A DNA stretch of 64,000 nucleotides. It comes from Pseudomonas antarctica. GTDB taxonomy: Bacteria; Pseudomonadota; Gammaproteobacteria; Pseudomonadales; Pseudomonadaceae. The stretch is from the NCBI RefSeq assembly GCF_900624995.1, contig NZ_UYXQ01000021.1:1-64000 (forward strand), read 5' to 3'. Below, piece by piece: positions 1-9,700 of this stretch (its first letter is position 1; each line of letters opens with the position of its first letter). The position numbers were made by a program, and so were the translations under genes. The notes below the pieces were generated by a model. The model was not told where the DNA came from, ran no database searches, and saw only the letters and a program-made list of their open reading frames with translations.

Positions 1-1641
1 CATCTGCTGGCGTTTGGCTTGGTGGATTCCCTGGCTAAACGTAACGAAAATCTCGACATCTTCCGTTATGCCGCCGGTGGCTTTCGCGATTTCACGCGAA
101 TTGCTGGCAGCGATCCGGTGATGTGGCACGACATCTTCCTTGCCAATCGTGAGGCGGTGTTGCGCACCCTGGACACCTTCCGCAGTGACCTCGACGCCTT
201 GCGCGACGCGGTCGATGCCGGAGATGGCCATCAACTATTGGGCGTGTTCACCCGTGCGCGGGTGGCGCGTGAGCATTTCAGCAAGATCCTGGCTCGCCGG
301 GCCTACATGGAAACCGCCATGAACGCCGATGAGCTGACCTTTCTCGCCAGCCCGGGCGGGCGCTTGAGCGGGCAGATTCGGGTGCCGGGCGATAAGTCGA
401 TCTCCCATCGTTCGATCATGTTGGGTTCGTTGGCTGAAGGCGTGACCGAGATCGAAGGTTTCCTTGAGGGTGAAGATGCCCTGGCGACGTTGCAGGCCTT
501 TCGCGACATGGGCGTGGTGATTGAAGGGCCGCACCATGGGCGCGTCACCATTCACGGCGTAGGCTTGCATGGCCTCAAGCCGGCGCCTGGCCCTATCTAC
601 TTGGGTAACTCCGGTACGTCGATGCGCCTGTTGTCCGGGTTGCTGGCGGCGCAACGCTTCGACAGTGTGTTGGCCGGTGATGCCTCGCTCTCCAAGCGCC
701 CGATGAGCCGCGTGGCTAAGCCGCTAAGGGAAATGGGGGCGGTGATCGAAACCGGACCAGAAGGGCGTCCGCCGCTGACTATTCGTGGCGGGCAGGTTTT
801 GAAAGGCATGGCCTATTCGATGCCGATGGCTAGCGCGCAGGTCAAATCCTGCCTGCTGTTGGCCGGGTTGTATGCCGAGGGTAAAACCTCGGTGACCGAG
901 CCGGCGCCGACCCGTGACCATACCGAGCGCATGTTGCGCGGGTTTGGTTATCCGGTCGAGGTGGCGGGGGCTACGGCGTCGGTCGAGCCAGGCCATGCTT
1001 TGATTGCCACGCATATAGAAGTGCCAGGGGATATTTCCTCGTCGGCGTTCTTCCTGGTGGCGGCTTCGATTGCCGAGGGCTCCGAGTTGTTGCTGGAGCA
1101 TGTCGGCGTCAATCCGACTCGCACCGGGGTGATTGATATCCTGCGGCTGATGGGCGCGGATATCACCCTGGAGAACCCGCGTAAAGTGGGTGGCGAGGCG
1201 GTTGCTGATCTGCGCGTGCGTGCCGCTGCGTTGAAAGGCATAGAGATTCCCGAAGCGCTGGTGCCGTTGGCTATCGACGAATTCCCGGTATTGTTCGTTG
1301 CGGCGGCCTGTGCCGAAGGGCGCACCGTATTGCGTGGCGCTGAAGAACTGCGGGTTAAAGAGTCTGACCGTATCCAGGTCATGGCCGACGGTCTGCTGGC
1401 GCTGGGCGTGAAGTGTGAACCGACGCCTGATGGGATTATCATTGACGGTGGTCCGATAGGGGGTGGCGAAGTGCATGCGCATGGCGATCACCGGATCGCC
1501 ATGGCTTTCAGCGTGGCTTCCCTGCGTGCGGCGGCGCCGATTCGCATCCGTGACTGCGCCAATGTTGCTACATCTTTTCCGAACTTTCTTACACTGTGTG
1601 CCCACGTCGGCATCCGTGTTGCCCAAGAGGCTCAATTGTGA
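1..1641 (+). CDS. aroA: TyrA-AroA fusion: prephenate/arogenate dehydrogenase C-terminus joined to EPSP synthase (5' truncated by window edge)
   Basis: The frame is open from base 1, so the start lies outside the window. The first ~105 residues are the C-terminal helical part of a TyrA-type dehydrogenase. From about the Met codon at 319 the chain is a full-length 3-phosphoshikimate 1-carboxyvinyltransferase (AroA), which joins PEP to shikimate-3-phosphate in the cytoplasmic aromatic pathway. Visible AroA motifs are GDKSISHRS at the N-terminus, [11 protein letters not shown] in the middle and LRVKESDRI near the end. The fusion of tyrA and aroA upstream of cmk and rpsA is the known arrangement in pseudomonads. 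The last codons overlap the cmk start (GTGA), so the two are probably translationally coupled. Confidence 0.95.
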   Translation, partial: HLLAFGLVDSLAKRNENLDIFRYAAGGFRDFTRIAGSDPVMWHDIFLANREAVLRTLDTFRSDLDALRDAVDAGDGHQLLGVFTRARVAREHFSKILARRAYMETAMNADELTFLASPGGRLSGQIRVPGDKSISHRSIMLGSLAEGVTEIEGFLEGEDALATLQAFRDMGVVIEGPHHGRVTIHGVGLHGLKPAPGPIYLGNSGTSMRLLSGLLAAQRFDSVLAGDASLSKRPMSRVAKPLREMGAVIETGPEGRPPLTIRGGQVLKGMAYSMPMASAQVKSCLLLAGLYAEGKTSVTEPAPTRDHTERMLRGFGYPVEVAGATASVEPGHALIATHIEVPGDISSSAFFLVAASIAEGSELLLEHVGVNPTRTGVIDILRLMGADITLENPRKVGGEAVADLRVRAAALKGIEIPEALVPLAIDEFPVLFVAAACAEGRTVLRGAEELRVKESDRIQVMADGLLALGVKCEPTPDGIIIDGGPIGGGEVHAHGDHRIAMAFSVASLRAAAPIRIRDCANVATSFPNFLTLCAHVGIRVAQEAQL

Positions 1642-2327
1642 ATATCAAAGCACCGGTGATTACCATCGACGGGCCAAGCGGCTCGGGCAAAGGCACAATC
1701 GCCGGCATCCTGGCCAAGCGCCTCGGTTGGTGCCTGCTGGATTCCGGCGCGCTGTACCGTTTGCTGGCATTTGCGGCACGCAACCATGGCGTGGACCTGA
1801 CCAACGAAGAGTCCCTGAAGTTGCTGGCGGCGCATCTCGATGTGCAGTTCGTCGGCGCGACGGAAGGTCATCCGCAGCGCATCATCCTGGAAGGGGACGA
1901 TGTGACCGATGATCTGCGTAACGAACAAGTGGGCTCCTGGGCTTCCCAGGTTGCCGCGCTGCCGGCCGTGCGTGACGCGTTACTGCAGCGTCAGCGGGCG
2001 TTTCAGGAGCCGCCGGGCCTAGTGGCTGATGGCCGTGACATGGGCACCGTCGTGTTTCCTGAGGCGCCATTGAAGATTTTCCTGACCGCCAGCGCCGAGG
2101 AACGGGCTCGCCGCCGTTACTTGCAGTTGAAGGGCAAAGTCGATGGTGTTAGTCTGTCGAGTCTGCTAGATGAGATCCGTGCACGCGATGAGCGTGATAC
2201 CCAGCGTGCGGTAGCCCCGCTCAAACCGGCGGCTGACGCCATACAGCTGGATTCCACGGAGCTTTCCATCGAGCAGGTGCTGGAACGCATCTTGAGTGAA
2301 ATCGCCATTCGCGATATCGCCGGGTGA
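1638..2327 (+). CDS. cmk: Cytidylate kinase
   Basis: A 229-residue protein that phosphorylates CMP and dCMP to the diphosphates with ATP. The P-loop [13 protein letters not shown] is at residues ~8-20 and the nucleotide-binding [11 protein letters not shown] segment is in the middle. The length fits bacterial Cmk (about 225-230 residues). I chose the GTG at 1638 because it gives the standard short N-terminus before the P-loop and overlaps the aroA stop as GTGA; an earlier in-frame start at 1596 would add a basic tail lying inside aroA. It sits between aroA and rpsA, the same order as in many gammaproteobacteria. Confidence 0.95.
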   Translation: MNIKAPVITIDGPSGSGKGTIAGILAKRLGWCLLDSGALYRLLAFAARNHGVDLTNEESLKLLAAHLDVQFVGATEGHPQRIILEGDDVTDDLRNEQVGSWASQVAALPAVRDALLQRQRAFQEPPGLVADGRDMGTVVFPEAPLKIFLTASAEERARRRYLQLKGKVDGVSLSSLLDEIRARDERDTQRAVAPLKPAADAIQLDSTELSIEQVLERILSEIAIRDIAG

Positions 2328-2338
2328 CCAAGAAGGCT

Positions 2339-2428
2339 GCAGGGGACCAGTCATAGTCCTGCGGTGCTTCTTCTAATTGAAACTAACCCACACCGTCTGG
2401 GGTGTGGAGATGGGCGTATTCTTCGCCC
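2339..2428 (+). promoter_or_regulatory. Structured 5' leader of rpsA with three consecutive hairpins
   Basis: The cmk-rpsA gap folds by eye into three hairpins. The first is GCAGG 2339-2343 with CCTGC 2358-2362. The second is CCACACC 2388-2394 with GGTGTGG 2401-2407 around a GTCTGG loop. The third is GGGCG 2412-2416 with CGCCC 2424-2428. A modest AGGA (2437-2440) precedes the rpsA ATG. In E. coli the rpsA translation start region also has three hairpins and a weak Shine-Dalgarno and is autoregulated by S1; the same role here is inferred from that likeness. Confidence 0.55.
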
Positions 2429-2446
2429 TTATCAACAGGAATTAAA

Positions 2447-4141
2447 ATGAGCGAAAGCTTTGCGGAACTCTTTGAAGAAAGCCTAAAAACCCTGAACCTT
2501 CAGGCTGGCTCCATCATCACCGGTGTTATCGTTGATATCGATTACCAAGCTCGTTGGGTAACCGTTCACGCTGGTCTGAAGTCTGAAGCTCTGATCCCGC
2601 TGGAACAGTTCTACAACGATGCTGGCGACCTGACTATCAATGTCGGTGACGAAGTTCACGTTGCTCTGGACTCGGTTGAAGACGGTTTCGGTGAAACCAA
2701 GCTGTCCCGTGAAAAAGCCAAGCGCGCTGAATGCTGGATTGTTCTCGAAGCAGCCTTCGCAGCTGAAGAAGTGGTCAAGGGCGTTATCAACGGTAAGGTT
2801 AAAGGCGGCTTCACTGTCGACGTTAACGGCATCCGTGCGTTCCTGCCAGGTTCTTTGGTCGACGTTCGTCCAGTGCGCGACACCACGCACCTGGAAGGCA
2901 AAGAACTCGAATTCAAGGTCATCAAGCTCGACCAGAAGCGCAACAACGTTGTCGTTTCCCGTCGCAGCGTGCTGGAAGCAGAGAACTCCGCCGAGCGTGA
3001 AGCTCTGCTGGAATCCCTGCAAGAAGGCCAACAAGTCAAAGGTATCGTCAAGAACCTCACCGATTACGGCGCATTCGTCGATCTGGGTGGCGTCGATGGC
3101 CTGCTGCACATCACCGACATGGCTTGGAAGCGTATCAAGCATCCTTCTGAAATCGTCAACGTTGGCGACGAGATTGATGTCAAGGTTCTGAAGTACGATC
3201 GTGAGCGTAACCGCGTCTCCCTGGGCTTGAAGCAGCTGGGCGAAGATCCATGGGTTGCTATCAAAGCTCGTTACCCAGAAAGCACTCGCGTAACCGCGCG
3301 TGTTACCAACCTGACCGACTACGGCTGCTTCGCAGAGCTGGAAGAAGGCGTGGAAGGCCTGGTACACGTTTCCGAAATGGACTGGACCAACAAAAACATC
3401 CACCCTTCGAAAGTCGTACAAGTCGGCGACGAAGTGGAAGTTATGGTTCTGGACATCGACGAAGAGCGTCGTCGTATCTCCCTGGGCATCAAACAGTGCA
3501 AATCTAACCCATGGGAAGATTTCTCTGGCCAGTTCAACAAGGGCGATAAAATCTCCGGCACCATCAAGTCGATCACCGATTTCGGTATCTTCATTGGTCT
3601 GGACGGCGGCATCGACGGCCTGGTTCACCTGTCCGACATCTCCTGGAACGAAGTTGGCGAAGAAGCTGTTCGTCGTTTCAAGAAGGGCGACGAGCTGGAC
3701 ACCGTTATCCTGTCGGTTGACCCAGAGCGCGAGCGCATCTCCCTGGGTATCAAGCAACTGGAAAGCGATCCGTTCTCCGAGTACGTTCAAGAGAACGACA
3801 AAGGCGCAATCGTTAAAGGCACTGTGAAAGAAGTTGACGCTAAAGGCGCCATCATCACTCTGGCCGACGATATCGAAGCGACTCTGAAAGCCTCCGAAAT
3901 CAGCCGTGACCGCGTTGAAGACGCGCGCAACGTTCTGAAAGAAGGCCAGGAAGTAGAAGCCAAGATCATCAGCGTTGACCGCAAGAGCCGCGTAATCCAG
4001 CTCTCCATCAAATCGAAAGACGAGATCGAAGAGAAAGAAGCCATTCAGAGCCTGCGCGACAAGCCAGCTTCGTCTGAGCCTTCTGCTGGTCCTACCACTC
4101 TGGGCGACCTGCTGCGTGCACAGATGGAAAAACAGAACTAA
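2447..4141 (+). CDS. rpsA: 30S ribosomal protein S1
   Basis: A 564-residue protein that recruits mRNA to the 30S subunit and helps unfold structured leaders. It contains six S1 RNA-binding (OB-fold) repeats. The four RNA-binding copies are recognisable by repeated segments of the type [19 protein letters not shown] and the recurring RISLGIKQ ends. The length matches gammaproteobacterial S1 (about 557-564). The ATG at 2447 gives the classic [13 protein letters not shown]-terminus; the longer in-frame start at 2402 lies inside the leader hairpins. A strong intrinsic terminator follows 20 bases after the stop. Confidence 0.98.
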   Translation: MSESFAELFEESLKTLNLQAGSIITGVIVDIDYQARWVTVHAGLKSEALIPLEQFYNDAGDLTINVGDEVHVALDSVEDGFGETKLSREKAKRAECWIVLEAAFAAEEVVKGVINGKVKGGFTVDVNGIRAFLPGSLVDVRPVRDTTHLEGKELEFKVIKLDQKRNNVVVSRRSVLEAENSAEREALLESLQEGQQVKGIVKNLTDYGAFVDLGGVDGLLHITDMAWKRIKHPSEIVNVGDEIDVKVLKYDRERNRVSLGLKQLGEDPWVAIKARYPESTRVTARVTNLTDYGCFAELEEGVEGLVHVSEMDWTNKNIHPSKVVQVGDEVEVMVLDIDEERRRISLGIKQCKSNPWEDFSGQFNKGDKISGTIKSITDFGIFIGLDGGIDGLVHLSDISWNEVGEEAVRRFKKGDELDTVILSVDPERERISLGIKQLESDPFSEYVQENDKGAIVKGTVKEVDAKGAIITLADDIEATLKASEISRDRVEDARNVLKEGQEVEAKIISVDRKSRVIQLSIKSKDEIEEKEAIQSLRDKPASSEPSAGPTTLGDLLRAQMEKQN

Positions 4142-4160
4142 GTTCTGTCAGACCATAGAA

Positions 4161-4187
4161 AAAGGGCGACTTCGGTCGCCCTTTTTT
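4161..4187 (+). terminator. Rho-independent terminator of rpsA
   Basis: A perfect 7-bp stem GGGCGAC (4164-4170) / GTCGCCC (4175-4181) closed by a TTCG tetraloop and followed by six T. Confidence 0.93.
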
Positions 4188-4301
4188 GTGCCTGAAATTT
4201 GTTGAATCAACAACCTCGAACCAAGGCTTACCGCGGGGTGTCAGAACTGAATATAGTTTTCATACGCGCTATTTAGTGTTGTTGCTTCAATAAGGATTTG
4301 A

Positions 4302-4583
4302 ATGAACAGGTTTATTGTCGTTTTCTCAATGATGCTGCTTGCAGGCTGCTCCACCAGTGCCAAGACTCACGCCAGGCACGGCGTCAGTGGTATTGAGATT
4401 GACTGCTCGGGGCTTGGCTCCAATTGGGATAAGTGCGAGAAGCGTGCAGCGCGTGAGTGCAAGGGGCAGGGCTATAAGGTTGTAACGCGCTCCAGTGACG
4501 CCAAGGATGAAGAGGGTGACTACCTGTTTGGTTGGAACCCGGCAGGTGCAGTGACCCGCACGATGCTGGTGATCTGTAATTGA
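4302..4583 (+). CDS. Small predicted lipoprotein of unknown function
   Basis: A 93-residue protein with a type II signal peptide: a short basic start (MNR), a hydrophobic stretch and the lipobox LLAGC at residues ~13-17, so Cys17 would be lipidated. The mature part has four further Cys (near residues 35, 46, 53 and the penultimate residue), which could form disulfides in the periplasm. A good Shine-Dalgarno AAGGAT lies 5 bases before the ATG. It stands alone between the rpsA terminator and ihfB. I do not recognise the family. Confidence 0.75.
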   Translation: MNRFIVVFSMMLLAGCSTSAKTHARHGVSGIEIDCSGLGSNWDKCEKRAARECKGQGYKVVTRSSDAKDEEGDYLFGWNPAGAVTRTMLVICN

Positions 4584-4714
4584 GGGGTTAGGCCTTTATT
4601 GCGGGGGTTAAATTAACCCGCAGATAAGTTAAGTTGTGGGCTGTTCAAAATCGCCGAGTCATGCTAAAACCTTTGGAGCGCTTTTCCTAGCTGCTTGAAA
4701 AAGAAGGGAAAAAT

Positions 4715-5011
4715 ATGACGAAGTCGGAGTTGATCGAACGAATTGTCACCCATCAAGGGCTGCTTTCATCCAAGGATGTAGAGCTGGCTATCAAGACCAT
4801 GCTTGAGCAAATGTCCCAATGCCTGGCCACTGGGGATCGAATCGAGATCCGGGGCTTTGGTAGCTTTTCCTTGCACTACCGCGCACCGCGTGTAGGCCGT
4901 AACCCGAAAACCGGGCAATCCGTCAGCCTTGACGGTAAGTTTGTGCCGCATTTCAAGCCGGGTAAGGAATTAAGGGATCGAGTGAACGAAGACGAGGAAG
5001 AGGGCGTCTGA
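4715..5011 (+). CDS. ihfB: Integration host factor subunit beta
   Basis: A 98-residue HU/IHF-family DNA-bending protein. IhfB pairs with IhfA to bend DNA sharply at specific sites and helps sigma-54 promoters, recombination and replication. The N-terminus [10 protein letters not shown] and the beta-arm segment [17 protein letters not shown], carrying the conserved Pro of the intercalating tip, identify it. An AGAAGGG ribosome site precedes the start. The order rpsA-ihfB followed by the O-antigen locus is the usual one in Pseudomonas. The LapA-domain gene follows after 24 bases and is probably co-transcribed. Confidence 0.97.
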   Translation: MTKSELIERIVTHQGLLSSKDVELAIKTMLEQMSQCLATGDRIEIRGFGSFSLHYRAPRVGRNPKTGQSVSLDGKFVPHFKPGKELRDRVNEDEEEGV

Positions 5012-5035
5012 GTGGTTTTGGGACAGGAGTAAGTT

Positions 5036-5269
5036 ATGCGTGGGATTAAACGCGTTTTTCTGGTGCTGGTCGTACTGGCTGTTGCGCTGGTGGTTTTGGC
5101 CTTTGTTTTGGAAAACCAACAGGGCGTCTCTCTTTCGCTCCTGGGGTGGACAACGATGCAGCTGCCAGTGGCGGTGTACGTTGTGGCTGCGCTGATTGTC
5201 GGATTGATGGTAGGGCCGCTATTGGGTTTACTGGTTACCAGTAGCCGTCGGCCAAGCAAGTTTCGATAG
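5036..5269 (+). CDS. LapA-domain (DUF1049) inner-membrane protein
   Basis: A 77-residue protein with two hydrophobic segments (about residues 5-27 and 43-66) joined by a short loop with the ENQQGVSLSLLGW motif typical of the lipopolysaccharide-assembly protein A domain. In E. coli LapA works with LapB/FtsH in controlling LpxC, but this stand-alone short form is known only as a family member and its exact role is not established. It has a strong GGAG site and follows ihfB closely. Its neighbour downstream is the O-antigen cluster. Confidence 0.85.
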   Translation: MRGIKRVFLVLVVLAVALVVLAFVLENQQGVSLSLLGWTTMQLPVAVYVVAALIVGLMVGPLLGLLVTSSRRPSKFR

Positions 5270-6158
5270 CGCACGGATAGCCTCCCCTTCCTCGCAACTG
5301 CTGTTATGGGCTCCCAGCCCTCCAGCATCCTCTTAAGTGGCGCGCGCGTTATTCTGGTGCTCTACCACCTGCGCGTAAGGCCCTGCCTCGGTTGCTCGGG
5401 GTAACCGATTGCTCCCTATCCGCTTTTTTTGCAAAAAATCAGATAATTCCAGATCGGAATGCCTTGGGCGATCGCTATAAAATAGACGTGCCAAGGTTCA
5501 AAGTGTGTGGGATATAGGGTAAGATTCCGCGCATTAATGACAGCCGTCCTTTGCGTTTCGATACTTGACAGGTGAGCGAGCAGTGAGCGTTCACTTGCTA
5601 AAGCAAACATTCTCGTCTCTGTATATAACTCTCCAACTCTACGTGTCCCGGCAGCGTCAAGACAGAAACTCATTTGGTTACGGTTAATCATATTTCGCAG
5701 ATTTTGCCTTTAAGCAAATATCTGAACTAAGCCTGCTATTTAAAAGTTAGTGGTGCAGCGGCCGTAAAAAGGCTTTTAACAATTCATTGTCGCCTTTGAG
5801 TGATGGGGTGAAGTCTGTAATGCTGAGGCTTCAAGGCGTGGCGGTTGCGCCTTCCCTCGTCGCGGTCGGTTAAGGTCAAGAATTGCCTCGAAATGTATCC
5901 ATAGGTGTGTTGCGTTCCGAGCGCAAACCAAGGGAAAATTTGTACAATCAATTTTAATGCTCACAGCGCGTATAAAGACCTCCGCCTGTCATCGTCGGTG
6001 CCGCAGAGGTGATTGGTTTCCGGGAGAGTATCGGCTGAGGGCTGTACAATGGGGGCGCGGCTGGCCGTCACTAGGGGTGCTTACACTGGAGTGCCTGAAA
6101 AACGAGTCAAGAATTGAACGATTTACTAAGCTAGAAAAAGAATTTTACGGTGAGCTTG
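5270..6158. other. AT-rich intergenic region upstream of the O-antigen cluster, no convincing gene
   Basis: About 890 bases separate the LapA-domain gene from wecE. Short ORFs exist on both strands (for example 5416-5691 on the minus strand), but none has a good ribosome site, a family likeness or pseudomonad codon use. In many pseudomonads a wzz chain-length gene occupies this place; I do not see one or an obvious remnant. A TTGACA hexamer lies at 5565-5570 without a matching -10. TACAAT hexamers occur near 5943 and 6045. The promoter of the cluster must lie here, but I cannot place it with confidence. Confidence 0.6.
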
Positions 6159-7304
6159 ATGAAGATTCCATTTAACAAACCACCCTATACGGGTAATGAA
6201 GATCAATATGTTATGCGCGCAATGCGCAGCGCTAAGATGTCGGGTGACGGTGATTTCACCATTAGTTGCCAACAATGGTTTGAAGAGACATTTTCATGTA
6301 AAAAGGCTCTGCTGACGCCGTCGTGCACCCAAGCACTTGAAATGGCGGCTATTTTGATAGATATACAGCCGGGCGATGAAGTTATTATGCCCAGCTTTAC
6401 CTTTGTCAGTACCGCAAACGCATTTGTATTACGAGGCGCGAAGATCGTTTTTGTCGATATTCGCCCGGATACTATGAATATTGATGAAACGCTTATCGAG
6501 GCAGCGATCACTGTCAAGACCAAAGCAATCGTCCCCGTTCATTATGCAGGTGTCGCCTGTGAAATGGACGTGATCATGGACATTGCACAGCGCCATGATT
6601 TGTTTGTCGTGGAAGATGCTGCTCAAGGTATGATGTCGACTTATAAAGGGCGTTGGCTGGGCACGATCGGACATTTGGCAGCTTATAGTTTTCATGAAAC
6701 AAAAAACTACACGAGTGGTGGCGAGGGCGGATTATTGTTGATCAATGATAAGCGCTTCATTGGTCGTGCAGAAATTATCAGAGAAAAAGGTACCAATCGC
6801 AGTCAGTTTTTTAGAGGCGTGATTGACAAGTATACGTGGGTTGATATTGGCAGTAGTTATTTGCCGGGTGAGTTACAGGCTGCCTATTTGTTTGGTCAGT
6901 TGGAGCGCGCGAAGCAGATTAACGATATTAGGCTCGGCATTTGGCAGCGCTACAACATGGCGTTCGCAGGATTGGTGGCGGCAGGGGTGCTTGAAATTCC
7001 CACGGTGCCGGTTGATTGTATTGCCAATGCGCACATGTTTTATATTAAGGTAAAGGACATCGACGCACGTAAATCAGTCCTCAGTTATCTGAACGCGGCA
7101 GGTGTGGGGGCGGTATTTCATTACGTCCCACTTCACAGCGCACCGGCCGGTGTGTTGTTAGGCCGGTTCGTAGGCGAAGATCGTTTTACCACCAAGGAAA
7201 GTGAGCGCCTTATTCGCTTACCTGTGTGGTATGGCATGACGGAGCCTGAGGTGCTGCATGTCATCAACTCTGTAATGGGGGCCGTTGATGCCGCGGGCTG
7301 GTGA
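6159..7304 (+). CDS. wecE: dTDP-4-amino-4,6-dideoxygalactose transaminase (WecE/RffA type)
   Basis: A 381-residue PLP enzyme of the DegT/DnrJ/EryC1/StrS family. It would transfer an amino group from glutamate to dTDP-4-keto-6-deoxyglucose to make dTDP-Fuc4N. It matches enterobacterial WecE closely, for example VSTANAFVLRGAKIVF, VPVHYAGVACEMD, the Schiff-base region FHETKNYTSGGEGG with the PLP lysine, and REKGTNRSQFFRG. The length fits (E. coli 376). I prefer the ATG at 6159, with GGTGAG just upstream, over the GTG at 6150. No gene for the next ECA step, the Fuc4N acetyltransferase WecD, is nearby. Base composition is AT-richer than the flanks, which suggests transfer. Confidence 0.92.
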   Translation: MKIPFNKPPYTGNEDQYVMRAMRSAKMSGDGDFTISCQQWFEETFSCKKALLTPSCTQALEMAAILIDIQPGDEVIMPSFTFVSTANAFVLRGAKIVFVDIRPDTMNIDETLIEAAITVKTKAIVPVHYAGVACEMDVIMDIAQRHDLFVVEDAAQGMMSTYKGRWLGTIGHLAAYSFHETKNYTSGGEGGLLLINDKRFIGRAEIIREKGTNRSQFFRGVIDKYTWVDIGSSYLPGELQAAYLFGQLERAKQINDIRLGIWQRYNMAFAGLVAAGVLEIPTVPVDCIANAHMFYIKVKDIDARKSVLSYLNAAGVGAVFHYVPLHSAPAGVLLGRFVGEDRFTTKESERLIRLPVWYGMTEPEVLHVINSVMGAVDAAGW

Positions 7305-8568
7305 ATTGAAGGGCTCAAACCGTAGCATGCTGGTCGGCGCTTTTTTTACAAGCGCCGCTCAAGCGTCAAAGATACTCGTTGGCTTTTGCATACTAAAATT
7401 AATCGCTCTGTACCTGGGAGTTGACGGTCTCGGCCAGCTAGGGCATTTCATGAGCTTGGTGTCTATCGCTGTCCTCTTGGCGGGAGGGGGGATAAGCCAC
7501 GGTATAATTAAATACGTTGCGGAATTTAAAAATAACCAATTTAAGTTGCACAGGTTATTTTCGACGTCGGTGTGTTATGCCTTCAGTTTCTGTCTTGTGT
7601 CATTTGTCTTGATGGTTGTATTTTCGACCAAAATATCGAATTTTGTGTTCGGGCAACCGGAGCGTTCCTGGATTATTGTGCTGCTGGCTTTTGCTCAGTT
7701 TGTTTTTGCATTCAATACCCTGTTTTCAGGGTTCTTCAATGGCCTTGGTAAACTCAAGGTCAACTCAATCGTTCAAGTTGTGGCTAACATTGTTGTGCTT
7801 CCCGTGATCTGGTGGCTGATCTCTGCATTTGGCCTGCCCGGTGCTGCGATAGCGATGTTGTCTATATTCACCATGCCGGCTCTTATCTCTTTGGTTTACC
7901 TTAAAGGGACGCCTCTGTTCAGAATGCTCAAGGGGCGGAAGTTGGATGTGGGGTTGGGCAAGAATTTTTCCAGGTTTGGACTGATGTTGCTCGTCAGTGC
8001 CCTGATGTTTCCCGTGGTCGAAATTATTATCAGGGAATCGCTAATAGCACAGGTCGGTTATGCCGAAGCGGGCATCTGGCAAGGAAGTATCAAGCTGTCG
8101 AGCGCGTACATCGGTTTTTTCAGTGTGTTTTTGGCGTCTTATTATATGCCGATGGTGTCCGCCACCCAAGACAAGGCGGTGATCAAGGCGCAAGTCATTA
8201 AATTTATGTTGTTGGTAATGGCGTTGTTTTTGGCAGGGGCCAGCGTTCTTTATATCGGTCGGAGTTTCTTTATTCCGATGTTATTGTCTTCCGAGTTTCA
8301 TGAGTTGGAAGGCTATATCATTTATCAATTGGTCGGTGATTTCTTTAAGGTCGCTTCTTATGTTGTAGGTTTTGTTGTGGTGGCGAAAGCCGCAACGAAA
8401 TTGTATATCTTCTCTGAGGTGCTACAGGCGCTGCTTTTTGTCGGTTTGACATTTTTTATCGGCCGTGAGGTGGGTGGTGTGCACGGTGTTATGTATTCTT
8501 ATATGTTGGCATATATAGCGTTTTTTATAATTTCCACTGCCGGATTTATCTATTGGGCACGCAACTGA
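7288..8568 (+). CDS. wzx: O-unit flippase, WzxE-like
   Basis: A 426-residue polytopic membrane protein of the MOP/polysaccharide-transport family, expected to flip undecaprenyl-linked O-units across the inner membrane. About 12 hydrophobic segments are visible along its length. Segments such as EAGIWQGSIKLSSAY and YQLVGDFFKVASYVVGFVVV align by eye with the ECA flippase WzxE. The ATG at 7288 overlaps the end of wecE by 17 bases; a later Met at 7327 is an alternative start. wecE followed directly by wzxE is the order found in the enterobacterial ECA operon. AT-rich codon use. Confidence 0.85.
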   Translation: MPRAGELKGSNRSMLVGAFFTSAAQASKILVGFCILKLIALYLGVDGLGQLGHFMSLVSIAVLLAGGGISHGIIKYVAEFKNNQFKLHRLFSTSVCYAFSFCLVSFVLMVVFSTKISNFVFGQPERSWIIVLLAFAQFVFAFNTLFSGFFNGLGKLKVNSIVQVVANIVVLPVIWWLISAFGLPGAAIAMLSIFTMPALISLVYLKGTPLFRMLKGRKLDVGLGKNFSRFGLMLLVSALMFPVVEIIIRESLIAQVGYAEAGIWQGSIKLSSAYIGFFSVFLASYYMPMVSATQDKAVIKAQVIKFMLLVMALFLAGASVLYIGRSFFIPMLLSSEFHELEGYIIYQLVGDFFKVASYVVGFVVVAKAATKLYIFSEVLQALLFVGLTFFIGREVGGVHGVMYSYMLAYIAFFIISTAGFIYWARN

Positions 8569-9683
8569 TGGGCATGGAATTCACCCTACCGCTATACCTC
8601 GTATTCGGGCTTCTAGTAATCGTTGCAGCGTGGGACACCCTCAGTGATCACACGCTTCCTCGGGCAGCGGTCGGCGCCCTGATGGGAGGGGCTCTAATCC
8701 TGCTGGCGACATTCAGGATGGCAGGGGTGGGCAATGATGATCTTGCCTACCTGAGAATGATACAAGAAGTGCCTTCCGTTCTGGAATGTCATAACCTGTT
8801 CTGCGACTACAGCTATACAGCGTTTAATATCGAATTCGGGTTTTATATTTTTCTCTCGATGCTGGCGGTAGTGGGGCGGAATTCTTTTGTTTTATTCGGC
8901 TTCTGCGCGCTCTTTGCGGTAAGTCTCAACCTCAAGAGTATTCGTTACTTTTCTCCTTATTTTGCCTTGGGCGTATTGGTCTATTTTGCTCATTTCTTTC
9001 TGGCGAAAGAGTTGAACGCCATGCGTTTGGGGATTGCGTCCGGCTTGGTATTTTTGGCCGCGACGTATCTCCACAAAAAAGAATACGCGATGTTGGCGGT
9101 CTATCTTGCGCTGGCCATGATGGTGCACGTGTCGTCGATATTATTTATGATTCCCCTTGTTTTGTATCTCTTGAAGCCCTCGCGGAATTTTTACCTGTTA
9201 CTCAGTGTTGCACTTCTGTTGATGGCGTCTTTTGTTGATTCAAAACTGCTATTGCGTCAGTTGGACTTTATTGGTTTTATTGGTGAAAAAATTGATTCTT
9301 ATCTGACGACGGAGAAGTACGGCTATGTTCTGCCGATTTTCAATATCGTTAATATCAAAAATCTGATTTTGATTGTCGTTGGATTAGTATGCTCGGAGAA
9401 ATTGGAGGCACGCTATCCAACCTTTAAGCTCGTCTTCTGCGTTTTTTACTGCGCGACGTTTTTACGAATTGTACTGGGCGATTTTGCAATTCTCGCCGGT
9501 CGCAGCTATGCGAGCATATCGATGTTTGAATATGTCCTGTTACCGATGCTCGCCGTGCACCTGTTGGGTAACAGGCGTGGGGTTGTAATGGTCTCTGTTT
9601 ATGCGCTCGGCACACTGTACCTGAATTTGAGTGTTCACTCAGGGTGGACAGGCGATTCCGAAGTGTTTTTTAATTTTCTATAA
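8568..9683 (+). CDS. wzy: O-antigen polymerase, EpsG/Wzy-like
   Basis: A 371-residue polytopic inner-membrane protein with roughly 10 hydrophobic segments. The soluble-looking patch FRMAGVGNDDLAYLRMIQE near residues 50-70 is typical of EpsG-family polymerases (there usually G.D...Y), and KELNAMRLGIASGL near residue 150 resembles the conserved NxxRQ/NAMR region of that family. It would link flipped O-units into the polymer at the periplasmic face. The start codon overlaps the wzx stop as TGATG, so translation is coupled. Wzy proteins diverge strongly, so the assignment rests on topology, motif and position. Confidence 0.75.
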   Translation: MGMEFTLPLYLVFGLLVIVAAWDTLSDHTLPRAAVGALMGGALILLATFRMAGVGNDDLAYLRMIQEVPSVLECHNLFCDYSYTAFNIEFGFYIFLSMLAVVGRNSFVLFGFCALFAVSLNLKSIRYFSPYFALGVLVYFAHFFLAKELNAMRLGIASGLVFLAATYLHKKEYAMLAVYLALAMMVHVSSILFMIPLVLYLLKPSRNFYLLLSVALLLMASFVDSKLLLRQLDFIGFIGEKIDSYLTTEKYGYVLPIFNIVNIKNLILIVVGLVCSEKLEARYPTFKLVFCVFYCATFLRIVLGDFAILAGRSYASISMFEYVLLPMLAVHLLGNRRGVVMVSVYALGTLYLNLSVHSGWTGDSEVFFNFL

Positions 9684-9700
9684 TTTATCGGGATTATTGC

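Noticed and set aside
2483..3790. 435-residue minus-strand ORF opposite rpsA
   Set aside because: A codon-bias shadow of the S1 repeats; the plus strand is certain.
5416..5691. 91-residue minus-strand ORF in the AT-rich gap
   Set aside because: No ribosome site, no recognisable motif, and orientation opposite to all neighbours.
5840..5850. GGCGGTTGCGC as an ops/JUMPstart element for the O-antigen operon
   Set aside because: It differs from the GGCGGTAG core at a key position, lacks the rest of the JUMPstart sequence and is more than 300 bases from the first gene.
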